64,000 nucleotides of DNA from Ilumatobacteraceae bacterium (GTDB lineage: Bacteria > Actinomycetota > Acidimicrobiia > Acidimicrobiales > Ilumatobacteraceae): NCBI GenBank assembly GCA_013213745.1, contig JABSQH010000093.1:1-64000 (forward strand), read 5' to 3'. The position numbers and the translations under genes were made by a program. This document shows positions 26,245 to 35,997 of the stretch, piece by piece. The notes beneath the pieces were generated by a model that had not been told where the DNA came from, ran no database searches, and worked only from the letters and a program-made list of their open reading frames with translations. Numbering within the stretch: the first letter of the stretch is position 1; every line of letters starts with the position of its first letter.

Positions 26245-26916
26245 ATGTACGCCGTCGCCACCTTCCTGGTCGTCGCGGTCATGACCCTGACGTTCACCCG
26301 ACTCGCCACCGGCGCGCTGCTGGCCACGGGGATGCCACCAGACATCGCTGCGTTCCAGGCGCGCTCTGCGTTCAGCGGAGCGGGGTTCACGACGACCGAG
26401 GCCGAGAACGTCGTCAATCACCCTGTGCGCCGACGAATCATTGCGACGACGATGTTCGTCGGGAGCCTCGGCACCCCCACCCTCGTCGTGTCGGTGATGG
26501 TCGGGCTCATCGCTCCCGGCCCGGGTTCGACCACCGAACGCTCACTGGTTGCGTTCTCCGGGCTGCTCTTCATCGTGCTGGTGGCAACGAACAGACCGAT
26601 GACGCGCATCTTGACCGACGTCGGTCGGCGCTACGCGAATCGCCGGCTGCTGCCGGCATTGTCGACCGAGGTCGACGAAGAGCTCACGCTCGGCGCCGAC
26701 CACATCGTCGCCACGCTGCGAATCGATAAGCACCCGGACAATACGTACCGAAGTCTCTCCGCGATGTCCGACGGACTCCCCGATGTACGAGTGCTCGGCC
26801 TCCGACGGGAGGGCGACTACCTCGACGCGACGGGCTCCGATGTCGAACTCCACCCGGGCGACGAGCTCATCGTCTACGGCAGCCGCGACTCGATCGCCGC
26901 ACTCGGCTCATCGTGA
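26245..26916 (+). CDS. Membrane protein with TrkA-C (RCK-C) domain
   Basis: 223 aa. Two or three N-terminal hydrophobic segments are followed by a TrkA-C domain (residues ~145-220, ending ELHPGDELIVYGSRDS). Between the first two helices is ARSAFSGAGFTTTEAE, similar to the selectivity-loop sequences of TrkH/KtrB K+ transporters, then VVNHPVRRRII. TrkA-C domains bind nucleotides or ions and gate transporters. This compact single-chain arrangement suggests a small ion-regulated membrane protein with unknown function. It starts two bases after DUF2252. Confidence 0.75.
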   Translation: MYAVATFLVVAVMTLTFTRLATGALLATGMPPDIAAFQARSAFSGAGFTTTEAENVVNHPVRRRIIATTMFVGSLGTPTLVVSVMVGLIAPGPGSTTERSLVAFSGLLFIVLVATNRPMTRILTDVGRRYANRRLLPALSTEVDEELTLGADHIVATLRIDKHPDNTYRSLSAMSDGLPDVRVLGLRREGDYLDATGSDVELHPGDELIVYGSRDSIAALGSS

Positions 26917-26932
26917 CGGCGACGAGCGACTG

Positions 26933-27787
26933 ATGCTCGTCTGCCTTGGCGATCTCGTCGACGACGTGATCGTGCACCAGCGCGCCGCAGCGTTCAGCTT
27001 CGCTGCCGATACCGAGTCGTACGTTTCCCGCCGTCGGGGCGGCAGCGCCGCCAACGTCGTCGCCACTGCGCAACGGATCGGTACGCCGGCACGTCTACTC
27101 GCGGCTGCAGGCGCCGACCGCGTCGGTGACGGACTTGTCGATGACCTGCGACGACGCGGCATCGACACGCGCTTCATCCAACGGCGCGGACGCAGTGGAA
27201 CCGTCGTCGCACTGGTGGACCACACCGGTGAGCGCTCGATGCTCACCGACCGCGGCACGTCCGCGGATTTTCGGCCGCCGCCGAGGACTGCGCTGCGCGG
27301 GACCCGCGCCCTGCACATACCGCTGTACTCGCTCGCCGAGCCACCCCTGGCCCACACCGCAACCGGGTTGGCGAAGTTGGCCCATGAGCGGGGACTACTC
27401 GTCACCGTCGACGCGTCGTCGGCGAGCTTGCTCGACGAACTGGGCCGCGCCCGGGTCGGTTCGCTGCTCGACCAGCTCGATCCCTTCGTCGTCCTGGCCA
27501 ATGCCGACGAGGCCCAACGCATCGACTCGGCACCGAACTACCTGGTTGCCAAAGCCGGGAGCGGGCCGACCACAATCATCCGTGATGGCCATGCCGTGGG
27601 CGAGGTGCCAGCGATCGCCCTCACCGGCGTCGACGACACCACCGGCGCCGGTGATGCCTTCGCTGCGGGGATGCTGACCGGCTTGATCGAGACCCCCGAC
27701 GAGCTGGTCGGCGCATGCCACCGAGGTCACCTCACAGCTGCAGCTCTCCTCGTCGGTCGCGGCGCCGGGCGGCAACACGAGCGATGA
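26933..27787 (+). CDS. PfkB-family carbohydrate kinase
   Basis: 284 aa. N-terminal LVCLGDLVDDVIV and RRGGSAANVVATAQRIG form the sugar-binding side; the C-terminal catalytic signature is DDTTGAGDAFAAG with the Asp base. It would phosphorylate a sugar or nucleoside with ATP; the substrate cannot be read from sequence. The start is the ATG 16 bases after the TrkA-C stop. The antiporter starts 7 bases downstream, so all lie in one transcription unit. Confidence 0.85.
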   Translation: MLVCLGDLVDDVIVHQRAAAFSFAADTESYVSRRRGGSAANVVATAQRIGTPARLLAAAGADRVGDGLVDDLRRRGIDTRFIQRRGRSGTVVALVDHTGERSMLTDRGTSADFRPPPRTALRGTRALHIPLYSLAEPPLAHTATGLAKLAHERGLLVTVDASSASLLDELGRARVGSLLDQLDPFVVLANADEAQRIDSAPNYLVAKAGSGPTTIIRDGHAVGEVPAIALTGVDDTTGAGDAFAAGMLTGLIETPDELVGACHRGHLTAAALLVGRGAGRQHER

Positions 27788-27794
27788 TGGACCT

Positions 27795-29729
27795 GTGAGC
27801 GAAGACGAAATCCTGATTGCACTCGGCACGATCGTCGTGTTCGGCGTGGGTGCACAATGGATCGGTCGGCGCGTCGGCATCCCCTCGATCCTCACCCTTC
27901 TTCCTGCGGGGTTGCTCGCCGGCGACGTGTTCGATCTCGTCAACCCGACCGATCTCTTCGGCGATCTCCTGTTTCCCCTGGTCGCCTTGCTCCTCGGCCT
28001 GTTGCTGTTCCAGGCGGGTCTGCAACTGCGGATCCACGATCTGCCGTCGCACGCGCGGCGATCGGTGGCGCGATTGGTGTCCGTCGGCGCGCTGATCACA
28101 TTCATCGGTGCATCGATCACCGTCTGGCTGTTGTTCGACGTCTCCATCGGGTTGGCCGTCATGGTCGGCTCGATCCTGATCGTGTCGGGGCCGACGGTCG
28201 TGGGGCCGCTGCTGGCAGTCGTCCGCCCCGTCGCGCCCAACGGTTCGATCCTCAATTGGGAGAGCACGGTCCTCGACCCCATCGGCGCCACCGTCGGCGT
28301 CGTCGTACTCAACCTCCTGCTGGCAGTCGAGCGGCCTGGGCTCCACCCCCTGCTGCAGTTGCTCGAACGTCTTGGGCTCGGCATCGGCGTCGGATTGGTG
28401 ATGGGACTTGTTCTGGTACTGGTGATGTCGAGGTTCCTGCTCACCGACGACATGGAGGCGTCGGTGGCGCTGCTGTTCGCGGTGCTCGCATTCACCATCG
28501 CCGAGGTGCTCCTGAGTGAGGCCGGGTTCTTCGCCACCGTGACCGTCGGCATCTTCGCCGCCAACCAGGGCCTGGTGGCGACGCAACGCATCGTCGGTGT
28601 CAGCGAGACCCTCGACGTGTTGATCATCGGAACGTTGTTCATCGTCTTGGGAGCGCTGGTCCAGATCGAGGACTTGATCGACTACGCGCTGCCGACCGCA
28701 GGCCTGGTGGTCGTGCTCGTCTTCATCATCCGCCCGTTGTCCGTCGCCATCGGTCTCGCAGGTCTCTCGTTGCCCTGGCGCGACCGCGCCTTGATCGCAT
28801 GGGTCGACCCGCGCGGCGTAGTCGCCGCCGCGACCGCGGCCCAGTTCGCCGGTCGGCTCGACAACGACGGCTACGACACCGAGTTCATGCTGCCGGTCGT
28901 GTTCGGGGTGATCCTCGGGACCGGCGTCTTCTACGGCATCACCACCCCCTTCGTTGCGCGCTGGCTACGCGTGGCGCGACCCAGCCCGACGGGCGTCGGC
29001 CTCCTGGGCAACGACCCGTGGTTGGATGACTTCGCCGCAGCGTTGGCGCGTGCGGGCGCACGAGTCCTCCTCGTCACCACGCGGCCGCCTCCTCCAGACC
29101 AACTGGTTCCCGGCGCTACGACCGTCGACGTCGCACCCCTGCACCCGACCACGCCCGGGCCGTTCTTCCCGCGACCCAGCTCGCTGCCCATCGAAACGGC
29201 GACCGATCCAGATTCTCACGGAAGCATCACCACGCTGTCTCTGCACGCCGGCCTGCAAGAGGTCGAAGAGGCCGTGGAGGAAGCTGCCGTTGCCGACATG
29301 GTCGTCTCGTTTCGTCAGGGTGCGGTCAACGCGCTCGTGATCTCCACCTTCATCGAGGTCCTCGGTCGCCGGCAGGTGCTGCTGCTCCCCGACGGCAGCT
29401 CCGCTGCACCGCGCCGCCTGATCCCCTCGCCGGGCGAAGGAACGTCACACATCATTCCTTCGCCGCTGCGCATCACGAACCGTCCGTTCCGCGGCGCGTT
29501 GACCCTCACCTCGATCGTCGAACGGTTGCGCTCCGGATGGCAGATCGAGACCTTCGACCACTCGCCGCCGGCCGACTCGATCGTGTTGGCGGCCGTCGGC
29601 GACGACGGCCGCGTCGACCTCCAGCGCCCGCAACCGAGCGAGCATCAGCGCGGCCGCCACCGCAGATCGAGTCGCGACGAGAACGTCAGCTTCGTTGTCC
29701 TGACGCCCGGCTCAGCTCCCCCGAATTGA
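27795..29729 (+). CDS. CPA1-type Na+/H+ antiporter with long cytoplasmic tail
   Basis: 644 aa. About twelve membrane segments fill residues 1-395, with motifs WESTVLDPIGA and AWVDPRGVVAAATA that match NhaP-type antiporters and include the ion-binding Asp. The ~240-residue tail (from GLLGNDPWLDDFAAALARAGARVLLVTT) begins with a Rossmann-like stretch resembling an RCK-N domain and may regulate transport. It starts with GTG 7 bases after the kinase. Confidence 0.88.
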   Translation: MSEDEILIALGTIVVFGVGAQWIGRRVGIPSILTLLPAGLLAGDVFDLVNPTDLFGDLLFPLVALLLGLLLFQAGLQLRIHDLPSHARRSVARLVSVGALITFIGASITVWLLFDVSIGLAVMVGSILIVSGPTVVGPLLAVVRPVAPNGSILNWESTVLDPIGATVGVVVLNLLLAVERPGLHPLLQLLERLGLGIGVGLVMGLVLVLVMSRFLLTDDMEASVALLFAVLAFTIAEVLLSEAGFFATVTVGIFAANQGLVATQRIVGVSETLDVLIIGTLFIVLGALVQIEDLIDYALPTAGLVVVLVFIIRPLSVAIGLAGLSLPWRDRALIAWVDPRGVVAAATAAQFAGRLDNDGYDTEFMLPVVFGVILGTGVFYGITTPFVARWLRVARPSPTGVGLLGNDPWLDDFAAALARAGARVLLVTTRPPPPDQLVPGATTVDVAPLHPTTPGPFFPRPSSLPIETATDPDSHGSITTLSLHAGLQEVEEAVEEAAVADMVVSFRQGAVNALVISTFIEVLGRRQVLLLPDGSSAAPRRLIPSPGEGTSHIIPSPLRITNRPFRGALTLTSIVERLRSGWQIETFDHSPPADSIVLAAVGDDGRVDLQRPQPSEHQRGRHRRSSRDENVSFVVLTPGSAPPN

Positions 29730-29758
29730 CCCCTTCCACCGCCGAGTGTCGCCGACGT

Positions 29759-31330
29759 ATGGCTCGCTGGCGCGCGCTCATCGTGCTGTCGGTCACGCAG
29801 TTCCTGATGGTCCTCGACCAGTCGGTGATGAACGTCTCGATCAGCCAACTGGTCGAAGACTTCGACACGACGGTGTCGTGGATTCAGGTCGTCATCACCT
29901 TGTACTCGCTGGTGATGGCTGCGCTGATGATCACCGGCGGCAAGGTCGGCGACATCATCGGACGGCGACGCGCCCTCGTCATCGGCTTGCTCATCTACGG
30001 CTCGGGGTCGGCGCTCACCGCCGCGTCGTGGTCGGTGGGGTCGCTGGCCATCGGTTGGTCGATCCTCGAAGGCATCGGCGCCGCGCTGGTCCTGCCAGCA
30101 ATGGCTGCGCTGATCGCCGGCAACTACGAGGGCACAGACCGCGTCACCGCCTACGGCGTCCTTGGCGGCATGGCCGGCGCCGGGATCGCAATCGGCCCCA
30201 TTCTCGGCGGTTGGGCGACGACGAACCTGTCGTGGCGTGTCGTCTTCGTCGGTGAGGTGGTGGTCGCGCTGGCGATCGTTCTCACCAGCGGTTGGATCGC
30301 CGATGTCGCATCGAAGAAGCGGCCACAACTCGACCTCGTCGGCGCCGTGCTGTCCGCCTCCGGAATGGCGATTGCCGTGCTGGGGGTGTTGCAGTCGTCC
30401 ACGTGGGGCTGGGTCGCTCCGATCAACTCGCCCGTCGAGCCGTTCGGATTCGCGCTCACGCCGTTCGTCATCGCCGCTGGCATCGCGCTGCTCTACGCAT
30501 TCAAGCTGTGGTCGGCGTATCGAGTGCGTCGGGGCCTCGACCCTCTCATCGACTTCGAGCTGTTCAGAATCACCCCGTTGCGCGCCGGCCTGTCGACGTT
30601 CGTCGCGCAGAACACGGTGTTGATGGGCATCTTCTTCGCCCTTCCGCTCTACCTGCAGATCGTGCTCGGACTCAACGCGCTCGACACCGGCGTGCGCATG
30701 CTGCCGACGTCGATCGTGATGTTCGCCGTGTCGTTCAGCGGAGCGCTGCTGCTCAAGTACTTCGGCCAGCGCACGATCATTCGCATCGGGCTCGGCGTGC
30801 TCCTCGTCTCCGGTCTCGTCCTCCTTGGCACGATCGAACCAACACTCGACGGCTTCAGCTTCGGTCTCGGCATGGCCCTGCTCGGCGCTGGGATGGGCCT
30901 CATCGCCAGCCAGCTCGGCAACATCGTGTTGAGCTCGGTCGACGCCGACGCCCGTAGCGAAGCCGGCGGCCTGCAGTACACGTCGCAACAGTTGGGGTCG
31001 TCGTTGGGTGTTGCGCTGATCGGCTCGATCGTGCTCACCGGACTGGGCGCCGCTTTCATCAACCAGATCGAGGACGACCCGGACGTACCTGCGGAGGTCA
31101 CCGCCGACGTCGAGGTGGCGCTGTCATCGGGCGTCAACTTCGTCGCCGCCGACGACGTCGCCGCCAACGCGGCCGAGGCCGGGCTCCCTCCCGAGACGGT
31201 CGAGATATTGGTCGACAACTACGAAGACGCGCAGCTGCTGGCACTCAAGGCGGGGCTGCTCGCCGTGATCGGAATCGCGGCGATCGGATTCCTTGCGACG
31301 GGCGGGCTGCCCAACCGTCGCTCGACCTAG
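29759..31330 (+). CDS. MFS multidrug transporter, DHA2 (14-TM) family
   Basis: 523 aa with about fourteen hydrophobic segments. The DHA2 N-terminal signature is clear (FLMVLDQSVMNVSISQL), motif A is GGKVGDIIGRRRAL, and motif C is GMAGAGIAIGPILGG. It exports hydrophobic compounds using the proton gradient. The start is the ATG that gives the conserved RWRALIVLSVTQFLMVLD beginning. It follows the antiporter by 29 bases on the same strand. A soluble acidic loop (residues ~440-490) precedes the last helix. Confidence 0.88.
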   Translation: MARWRALIVLSVTQFLMVLDQSVMNVSISQLVEDFDTTVSWIQVVITLYSLVMAALMITGGKVGDIIGRRRALVIGLLIYGSGSALTAASWSVGSLAIGWSILEGIGAALVLPAMAALIAGNYEGTDRVTAYGVLGGMAGAGIAIGPILGGWATTNLSWRVVFVGEVVVALAIVLTSGWIADVASKKRPQLDLVGAVLSASGMAIAVLGVLQSSTWGWVAPINSPVEPFGFALTPFVIAAGIALLYAFKLWSAYRVRRGLDPLIDFELFRITPLRAGLSTFVAQNTVLMGIFFALPLYLQIVLGLNALDTGVRMLPTSIVMFAVSFSGALLLKYFGQRTIIRIGLGVLLVSGLVLLGTIEPTLDGFSFGLGMALLGAGMGLIASQLGNIVLSSVDADARSEAGGLQYTSQQLGSSLGVALIGSIVLTGLGAAFINQIEDDPDVPAEVTADVEVALSSGVNFVAADDVAANAAEAGLPPETVEILVDNYEDAQLLALKAGLLAVIGIAAIGFLATGGLPNRRST

Positions 31331-31356
31331 CTGTTCGTCTTGCGGCCGCGCCCGAC

Positions 31357-32022
31357 CTACAGGTCGCCGAGGATCTCTTGGCGCTTCTGCTCGAACTCCT
31401 CGTCGGAGACCAGCCCGTCGGCGTGGAGCGCTTCGAGTTCCTCGAGCCGCTGCTTCGGCGAGCTCGTCTCGCCGGGCGGCGGCAGCCGATCGCGCAGCGC
31501 GGCAGCGAGGGCATCGGCATCACGGGTCGAGTCGGCTTCCTTGTCGATGTCGACCTGCTTGAAGATCACGTTGCGCACGTTCTCGGGATCCGGGATGTTC
31601 TCGAACACCGAGTCGCCGGTCTCGCCGGCCGACTCGATCGTTACGATGCCGTTGTTCAACGTCCGGGCGATGATCGACTGGTCGAAGTTCACGTTGGTGA
31701 TGCGATTGAGCGGAATCGACACTCCACTGCGACGGATCACGCCGCTCTGATAGGCAACCCGCTGATCGGTGATGGCGAAGCGGGTGGTCTGCCACTGGAT
31801 GAACTGGTAGATCGTGTTCGCTGCCCACACGACGAACCCGAGCACCACGAGCCACCACAGCAACGTGCGCACGGCCCCGTCGCCGTCTTGGGACGCCCAC
31901 ACGATGAACAACACGAGCACGCCGACTCCGGCGAGCACCTGCTTCCAGAAGTACCACCAGTGGGGGTGTGAGTGCAGGATCATCGTTTCGCCCGGAATCA
32001 AATCGAGCTGTGGTCCAACCAT
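31357..32022 (-). CDS. Membrane protein with bacterial PH domain and SHOCT tail
   Basis: 221 aa. Two hydrophobic segments near residues 25-75 lead into a bacterial PH (bPH2/YdbT-like) domain with TRFAITDQRVAYQSG and SIPLNRITNVNFDQS. A SHOCT motif closes the protein (LEELEALHADGLVSDEEFEQKR). No enzyme activity is expected. The ATG at 32022 is chosen because TACGCT lies 8 bases before it. It diverges from the monooxygenase gene. Confidence 0.82.
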   Translation of the reverse strand: MVGPQLDLIPGETMILHSHPHWWYFWKQVLAGVGVLVLFIVWASQDGDGAVRTLLWWLVVLGFVVWAANTIYQFIQWQTTRFAITDQRVAYQSGVIRRSGVSIPLNRITNVNFDQSIIARTLNNGIVTIESAGETGDSVFENIPDPENVRNVIFKQVDIDKEADSTRDADALAAALRDRLPPPGETSSPKQRLEELEALHADGLVSDEEFEQKRQEILGDL

Positions 32023-32030
32023 GGTCGCCG

Positions 32031-32036
32031 AGCGTA
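32031..32036 (-). promoter_or_regulatory. -10-like TACGCT for PH/SHOCT gene
   Basis: TACGCT on the minus strand ends 8 bases before the ATG at 32022. Confidence 0.5.
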
Positions 32037-32110
32037 GTTCGTCGGTCGGACCCGGCCTCAGGAGGCGTGCGGGCGAGCAGTCCGGCACCGGCCGAGGGGA
32101 CAGCGCCGAC

Positions 32111-32116
32111 TACCGT
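32111..32116 (+). promoter_or_regulatory. -10-like TACCGT for Baeyer-Villiger monooxygenase
   Basis: TACCGT ends 8 bases before the ATG at 32125; the same hexamer and spacing occur before mscS. Confidence 0.5.
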
Positions 32117-32124
32117 CGACGGGC

Positions 32125-33642
32125 ATGAGCGCTGCGCAGGACCCATCGAGAAACGTCGACGTGGCCATCGTCGGGGCCGGCATCTCGGGGATCGGGGCGG
32201 CATGCCATCTCCAGATGAACTCGCCCGATCGCAGCTATGCGATCCTCGAGGGACGCGACGACATCGGAGGCACCTGGGACCTGTTCCGGTACCCCGGCAT
32301 TCGCTCCGACAGCGACATGCACACACTCGGGTACCGCTTCAAGCCGTGGGTTGCCGACAAGGCGATCGCCGACGGTCCGTCGATCATGAAGTACCTCCGA
32401 GAGACCGTCGACGAGTACGGAGTGGCACCACACATCCGCTTGCGTCAGCTCGTTCAGCGCGCCGAGTGGTCGACGCCCGACGCCCAATGGGTGCTGACGG
32501 TCGACGCCGACGGCGAGCAGGTCGAATACCGCTGCAATTACCTGTTCATGTGCTCGGGCTACTACTCGTACCGCGAAGCCCACGATGCGCAGATCCCCGG
32601 CCTCGACACCTTCGAGGGACAGGTCGTCCACCCGCAGTGGTGGCCCGAGGACCTCGACTACGCCGACAAGAAGGTCGTGGTGATCGGGTCGGGCGCCACA
32701 GCGGTCACGCTCGTACCTGCGATGGCCGACCAGACCGAGCACATCACGATGTTGCAGCGGTCGCCGACCTACATGGTGTCACGTCCTGCGATCGATCCCA
32801 TCGCCAACGGTCTCCGCAAAGTCCTGCCCGACTCGATGGCCTACGAACTGACCCGCCGCAAGAACACCGGACTGCAGCAGTTCATGTACAAGCGGATGCG
32901 CGACAAGCCGGAACAGGCCAAAGAGAAACTGCTCGGCTTGCTCGCCGACCAGCTGCCGGCCGACCAGATCGACGCCCACTTCACCCCGACCTACAACCCG
33001 TGGGATCAGCGCCTGTGCCTCGTTCCCGACCGCGACTTGTTCGACGCGATCAACGAGGGCAAGGCGAGCGTCGTCACCGACACGATCGACACGGTCGATG
33101 CAAGCGGCATTGCGCTCTCGTCGGGAGATCACCTCGACGCCGACATCATCGTCACGGCGACCGGACTCAAGTGCGTGATGCTCGGCGAGGTCGACATCGT
33201 CGTCGACGGCGATCCAGTCGACTTCTCGAACACCATCTCGTACAAGGGCTTTGCATACTCGGACGTGCCGAACCTGGCGTCGTCGTTCGGTTACATCAAT
33301 GCGTCGTGGACGCTGCGCGCCGACCTGATCTGTGAGTACGTGTGCCGGTTGCTCAACCACATGCGCGACACCGGCACCGTGCAATGCACGCCGCGATTGC
33401 GCCCGAGCGACGCCGACATGGAAGTTCGGCCATGGATCGAGGACTTCACCTCGGGCTACATCCAACGGGTACTCCCCGAGATGCCCAAGCAAGGCGACCG
33501 CGAGCCGTGGATCAACCCGCAGAACTACAAACGCGACCGCAAGATGTTCCGCACGGCGCCGATCGTCGACGGTGTGATGCGCTTCCGTCGGCCCGATGAG
33601 CAGATCGCGGCGCCCGAACACGCCGCCGCCGAACTCGTGTAG
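32125..33642 (+). CDS. Baeyer-Villiger-type flavin monooxygenase
   Basis: 505 aa. FAD motif GAGISGIGAA at residue ~15, the type I Baeyer-Villiger fingerprint FxGxxxHxxxW as FEGQVVHPQWWPED, and the NADPH motif GSGATAVTLV. It resembles EthA-like enzymes that turn ketones into esters or oxidise sulfur compounds with NADPH and O2. The start is fixed by TACCGT 8 bases upstream. A decayed DUF5996 gene follows. Confidence 0.9.
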   Translation: MSAAQDPSRNVDVAIVGAGISGIGAACHLQMNSPDRSYAILEGRDDIGGTWDLFRYPGIRSDSDMHTLGYRFKPWVADKAIADGPSIMKYLRETVDEYGVAPHIRLRQLVQRAEWSTPDAQWVLTVDADGEQVEYRCNYLFMCSGYYSYREAHDAQIPGLDTFEGQVVHPQWWPEDLDYADKKVVVIGSGATAVTLVPAMADQTEHITMLQRSPTYMVSRPAIDPIANGLRKVLPDSMAYELTRRKNTGLQQFMYKRMRDKPEQAKEKLLGLLADQLPADQIDAHFTPTYNPWDQRLCLVPDRDLFDAINEGKASVVTDTIDTVDASGIALSSGDHLDADIIVTATGLKCVMLGEVDIVVDGDPVDFSNTISYKGFAYSDVPNLASSFGYINASWTLRADLICEYVCRLLNHMRDTGTVQCTPRLRPSDADMEVRPWIEDFTSGYIQRVLPEMPKQGDREPWINPQNYKRDRKMFRTAPIVDGVMRFRRPDEQIAAPEHAAAELV

Positions 33643-33670
33643 CTGCGCCAACCGAGCGGCGGCCGATAAC

Positions 33671-34594
33671 GACTGGTTTGACACGCTCGAAACAGTCCAC
33701 CTGTGAACGCAGGTGGTCGGCACGGTGCGTCTCGTCAACGCCGTCTGGATCAATCACTCGTGGAGTGTTCCGCTGTACGTGGCACCGCGTGGCCTCGGCA
33801 CGTCGCTCGTCCCGTACGCCGGCGACAACCCGGCGCGCCATGGTGAAGCCTTCGCGCTGACGTTCGATCTGATCGATCATCCTCTCGAGCTCACCACCAG
33901 TGCCGGCACATGCGATGGCTTCGATCTCGAACCGATGACGGTTGCCGAGTTCTACCGCCGCACGATGGCGTTGAGGGCCGACGCTGAGCTCCCGGTCACC
34001 ATCAACACCACACCGAACGAGATCGCCGACTCGATCGACTCTCCCGACGACACCACTCACCACACCTACGACCGTGATCGCATCCACTCGTTGTGGCAGG
34101 CCCTTGTCCAGATCGACCGGGTGTTCACTCGCTTCCGCGCGGACTACTGGGGCAAGGCGTCACCGGTGCACTTTTTCTGAGGCAGTCTCGACATGGCGGT
34201 CACTCGGTTCTCCGGCCGCACCGCCCCACCGCACCCCGGTGGCGTTCCGAACTTCCCCGACGACGTCGCGCAAGGCCTACAGCCACGAGGTGACGAGCTG
34301 CGGATTTTGGCCCGGGAACCGCGAGGCGCCGCCGATCTTCTACGCCGACGCCTACCTAACCCCAGACGGATACGCCGATGCCTCGATCGAGCCAGCGAAG
34401 ACACTCTGGTTGGCCGAGCTCGGCGAGTTCGCACGCCGTACGCGGCCGCCGCCACCGACCGCAACGCAATGCTGCTGCAGTTCGTCGACTCGGCTCACAT
34501 TGCGGCCGCCGACCTCCTCGGCTGGGAGCGCGACCTACTCGAGTGCCATGCTCGGTTCGGCGCCGACTGGTGGCGCCAACGGGGCACCATCTAG
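33671..34594 (+). pseudogene. DUF5996 family protein, two nonsense codons and two frameshifts
   Basis: Homology runs the whole way but is broken four times. Frame one reads DWFDTLETVHL, then TGA (33704) where relatives have Trp, then TQVVGTVRLVNAVWINHSW to KASPVHFF, then TGA (34178) where relatives again have Trp, then GSLDMAVTRFSGR. At about 34268 the frame shifts to RKAYSHEVTSCGFWPGN up to LAELGEFAR. At about 34435 it returns for PYAAAATDRNAMLLQF and ends GADWWRQRGTI. No start codon is evident at the 5' end. The final TAG shares a CTAG palindrome with the stop of the convergent MFS gene. Function of the family is unknown. Confidence 0.8.
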
Positions 34595-35997
34595 GCGCGC
34601 GGCTCCTCGGCGACCAGCGAGAGCGCCACATCGACCTCGCTCGGAGGCGACTCGCCCGCCTCATCACGGATCATCCATCCGCCGACGAGACCGACGGCCG
34701 CCACGACGCCGGCGAATGCAAACACCAGCGCGAAGTCAGCCGGCGCGCGGCCGTCGCCGAGCACGGTGAACATCGCTTGGATGCCCGTGAGCATGCCGAT
34801 GTTCATCATTGTTGCACCCATGGCATTGGCCACGCCGAGGTCGTCTCGTTCGACCGAACCGGCCAGCACCGTCGCATAGGCCGGCGTCGCCAAGCCCATC
34901 GCCAGCCCCGACAGCACCAGTCCGACGAGGATGAGGGGCACATTTGTCCACCACGCCCCGCCGACCCATGCGGCCATCGACGCGACCATCAATACGGTGC
35001 CGGCGATCACCATCACACGCTCGCCGACCCGGCTCGCGAGGCGGCCACCGATCGGGGACGTCAGGCTGTACGTCCCCGGCCGGAACAGGAGGATCAGCGC
35101 GACAACCGAGACCGAGTAGCCGAACAGATCGTCGAGCAGCAGTGGCGAGATGACGAACGAACCCATGTAGGCGAACTGCGCCGTCGGCTGGGCGATCAGC
35201 GGACCGCGAAAGTTCGGACGAGCGAAGTACTCGAGTCGCAGCATCGGCGCGGCGGCGCGCCGTTCGACAGTCAAGAAGGCCGCGATCCCTGCGACCCCCA
35301 ACGCAGCCATCGCCAACGCACCCGGTGATCCGAACCCGCCCGTCCCGCCGAACTGCAAGAACAGCAATGCGCCGGTGGTACCCGCAGCCAGGGTGGCGGC
35401 TCCCGACCAGTCGATCGGTACCGGCGCCGCCCGCGGCGAGGGACGGATGAAGCGCCACGCGGCCAACCAGCCGAGCACCGAAATCGGTGCGAGCACGATG
35501 AACACCGACCGCCAGCCGAAGGCTTCGATGAGCGGACCACCAACCACCAGCCCGACCACCGGCGCGCCGGTCATCGCCATCGAGAACCACCCCATCGCCT
35601 CCGATCGCCGATCGACCGGGTAGGCCTCCATGATCAAGGCCATCGCCGTCGGCATCGTCGCCGCGATGCCCAGCCCCGCCAGCATGCGCGCCGCGACGAA
35701 GGTCTCCGCCGAGGGCGCCGCAGCAGCGGCTGCCGTGGCGACCGACAGCACGGCCGCACCCCAGAGAAAGACCGTGCGGTGGCCGTGGACGTCACCGAGT
35801 CGACCGAGAATGGGCGTGCACACCGCCATCACCAGGAACAACCCGGTCACGGCCCAGCTGAGCAACGACTCGGTGGTGTCGAGATCGGTCGCCATCGTCG
35901 GTAGTGACGCCGAGACGATCGTCATCGACGACGTGAACACCACGATCGCCGAGATCACCGTCAGCAGCAGGCGCCGCGGATACCGAAGGTCGTCCAC
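34591..35997 (-). CDS. MFS transporter (drug-efflux type)
   Basis: 468 aa, about fourteen hydrophobic segments. Motif A is GRLGDVHGHRTVFL and motif C-like GAPVVGLVVGGPL; TIVSASLPTMATDL is the usual first-helix block. It should export a hydrophobic compound by proton antiport. The GTG at 35997 is chosen because GAGGG lies 7 bases before it; a GTG at 36021 would add eight residues. The 193 bases upstream to the PPK2 gene hold no gene I recognise. Confidence 0.85.
   Translation of the reverse strand: MDDLRYPRRLLLTVISAIVVFTSSMTIVSASLPTMATDLDTTESLLSWAVTGLFLVMAVCTPILGRLGDVHGHRTVFLWGAAVLSVATAAAAAAPSAETFVAARMLAGLGIAATMPTAMALIMEAYPVDRRSEAMGWFSMAMTGAPVVGLVVGGPLIEAFGWRSVFIVLAPISVLGWLAAWRFIRPSPRAAPVPIDWSGAATLAAGTTGALLFLQFGGTGGFGSPGALAMAALGVAGIAAFLTVERRAAAPMLRLEYFARPNFRGPLIAQPTAQFAYMGSFVISPLLLDDLFGYSVSVVALILLFRPGTYSLTSPIGGRLASRVGERVMVIAGTVLMVASMAAWVGGAWWTNVPLILVGLVLSGLAMGLATPAYATVLAGSVERDDLGVANAMGATMMNIGMLTGIQAMFTVLGDGRAPADFALVFAFAGVVAAVGLVGGWMIRDEAGESPPSEVDVALSLVAEEPRA

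Noticed and set aside
33671-34594. TGA codons read as Trp or Sec in the DUF5996 gene
   Set aside because: Two frameshifts are also present, TGA ends many intact genes here, the sites correspond to Trp rather than Cys, and no SECIS-like hairpin was noted.
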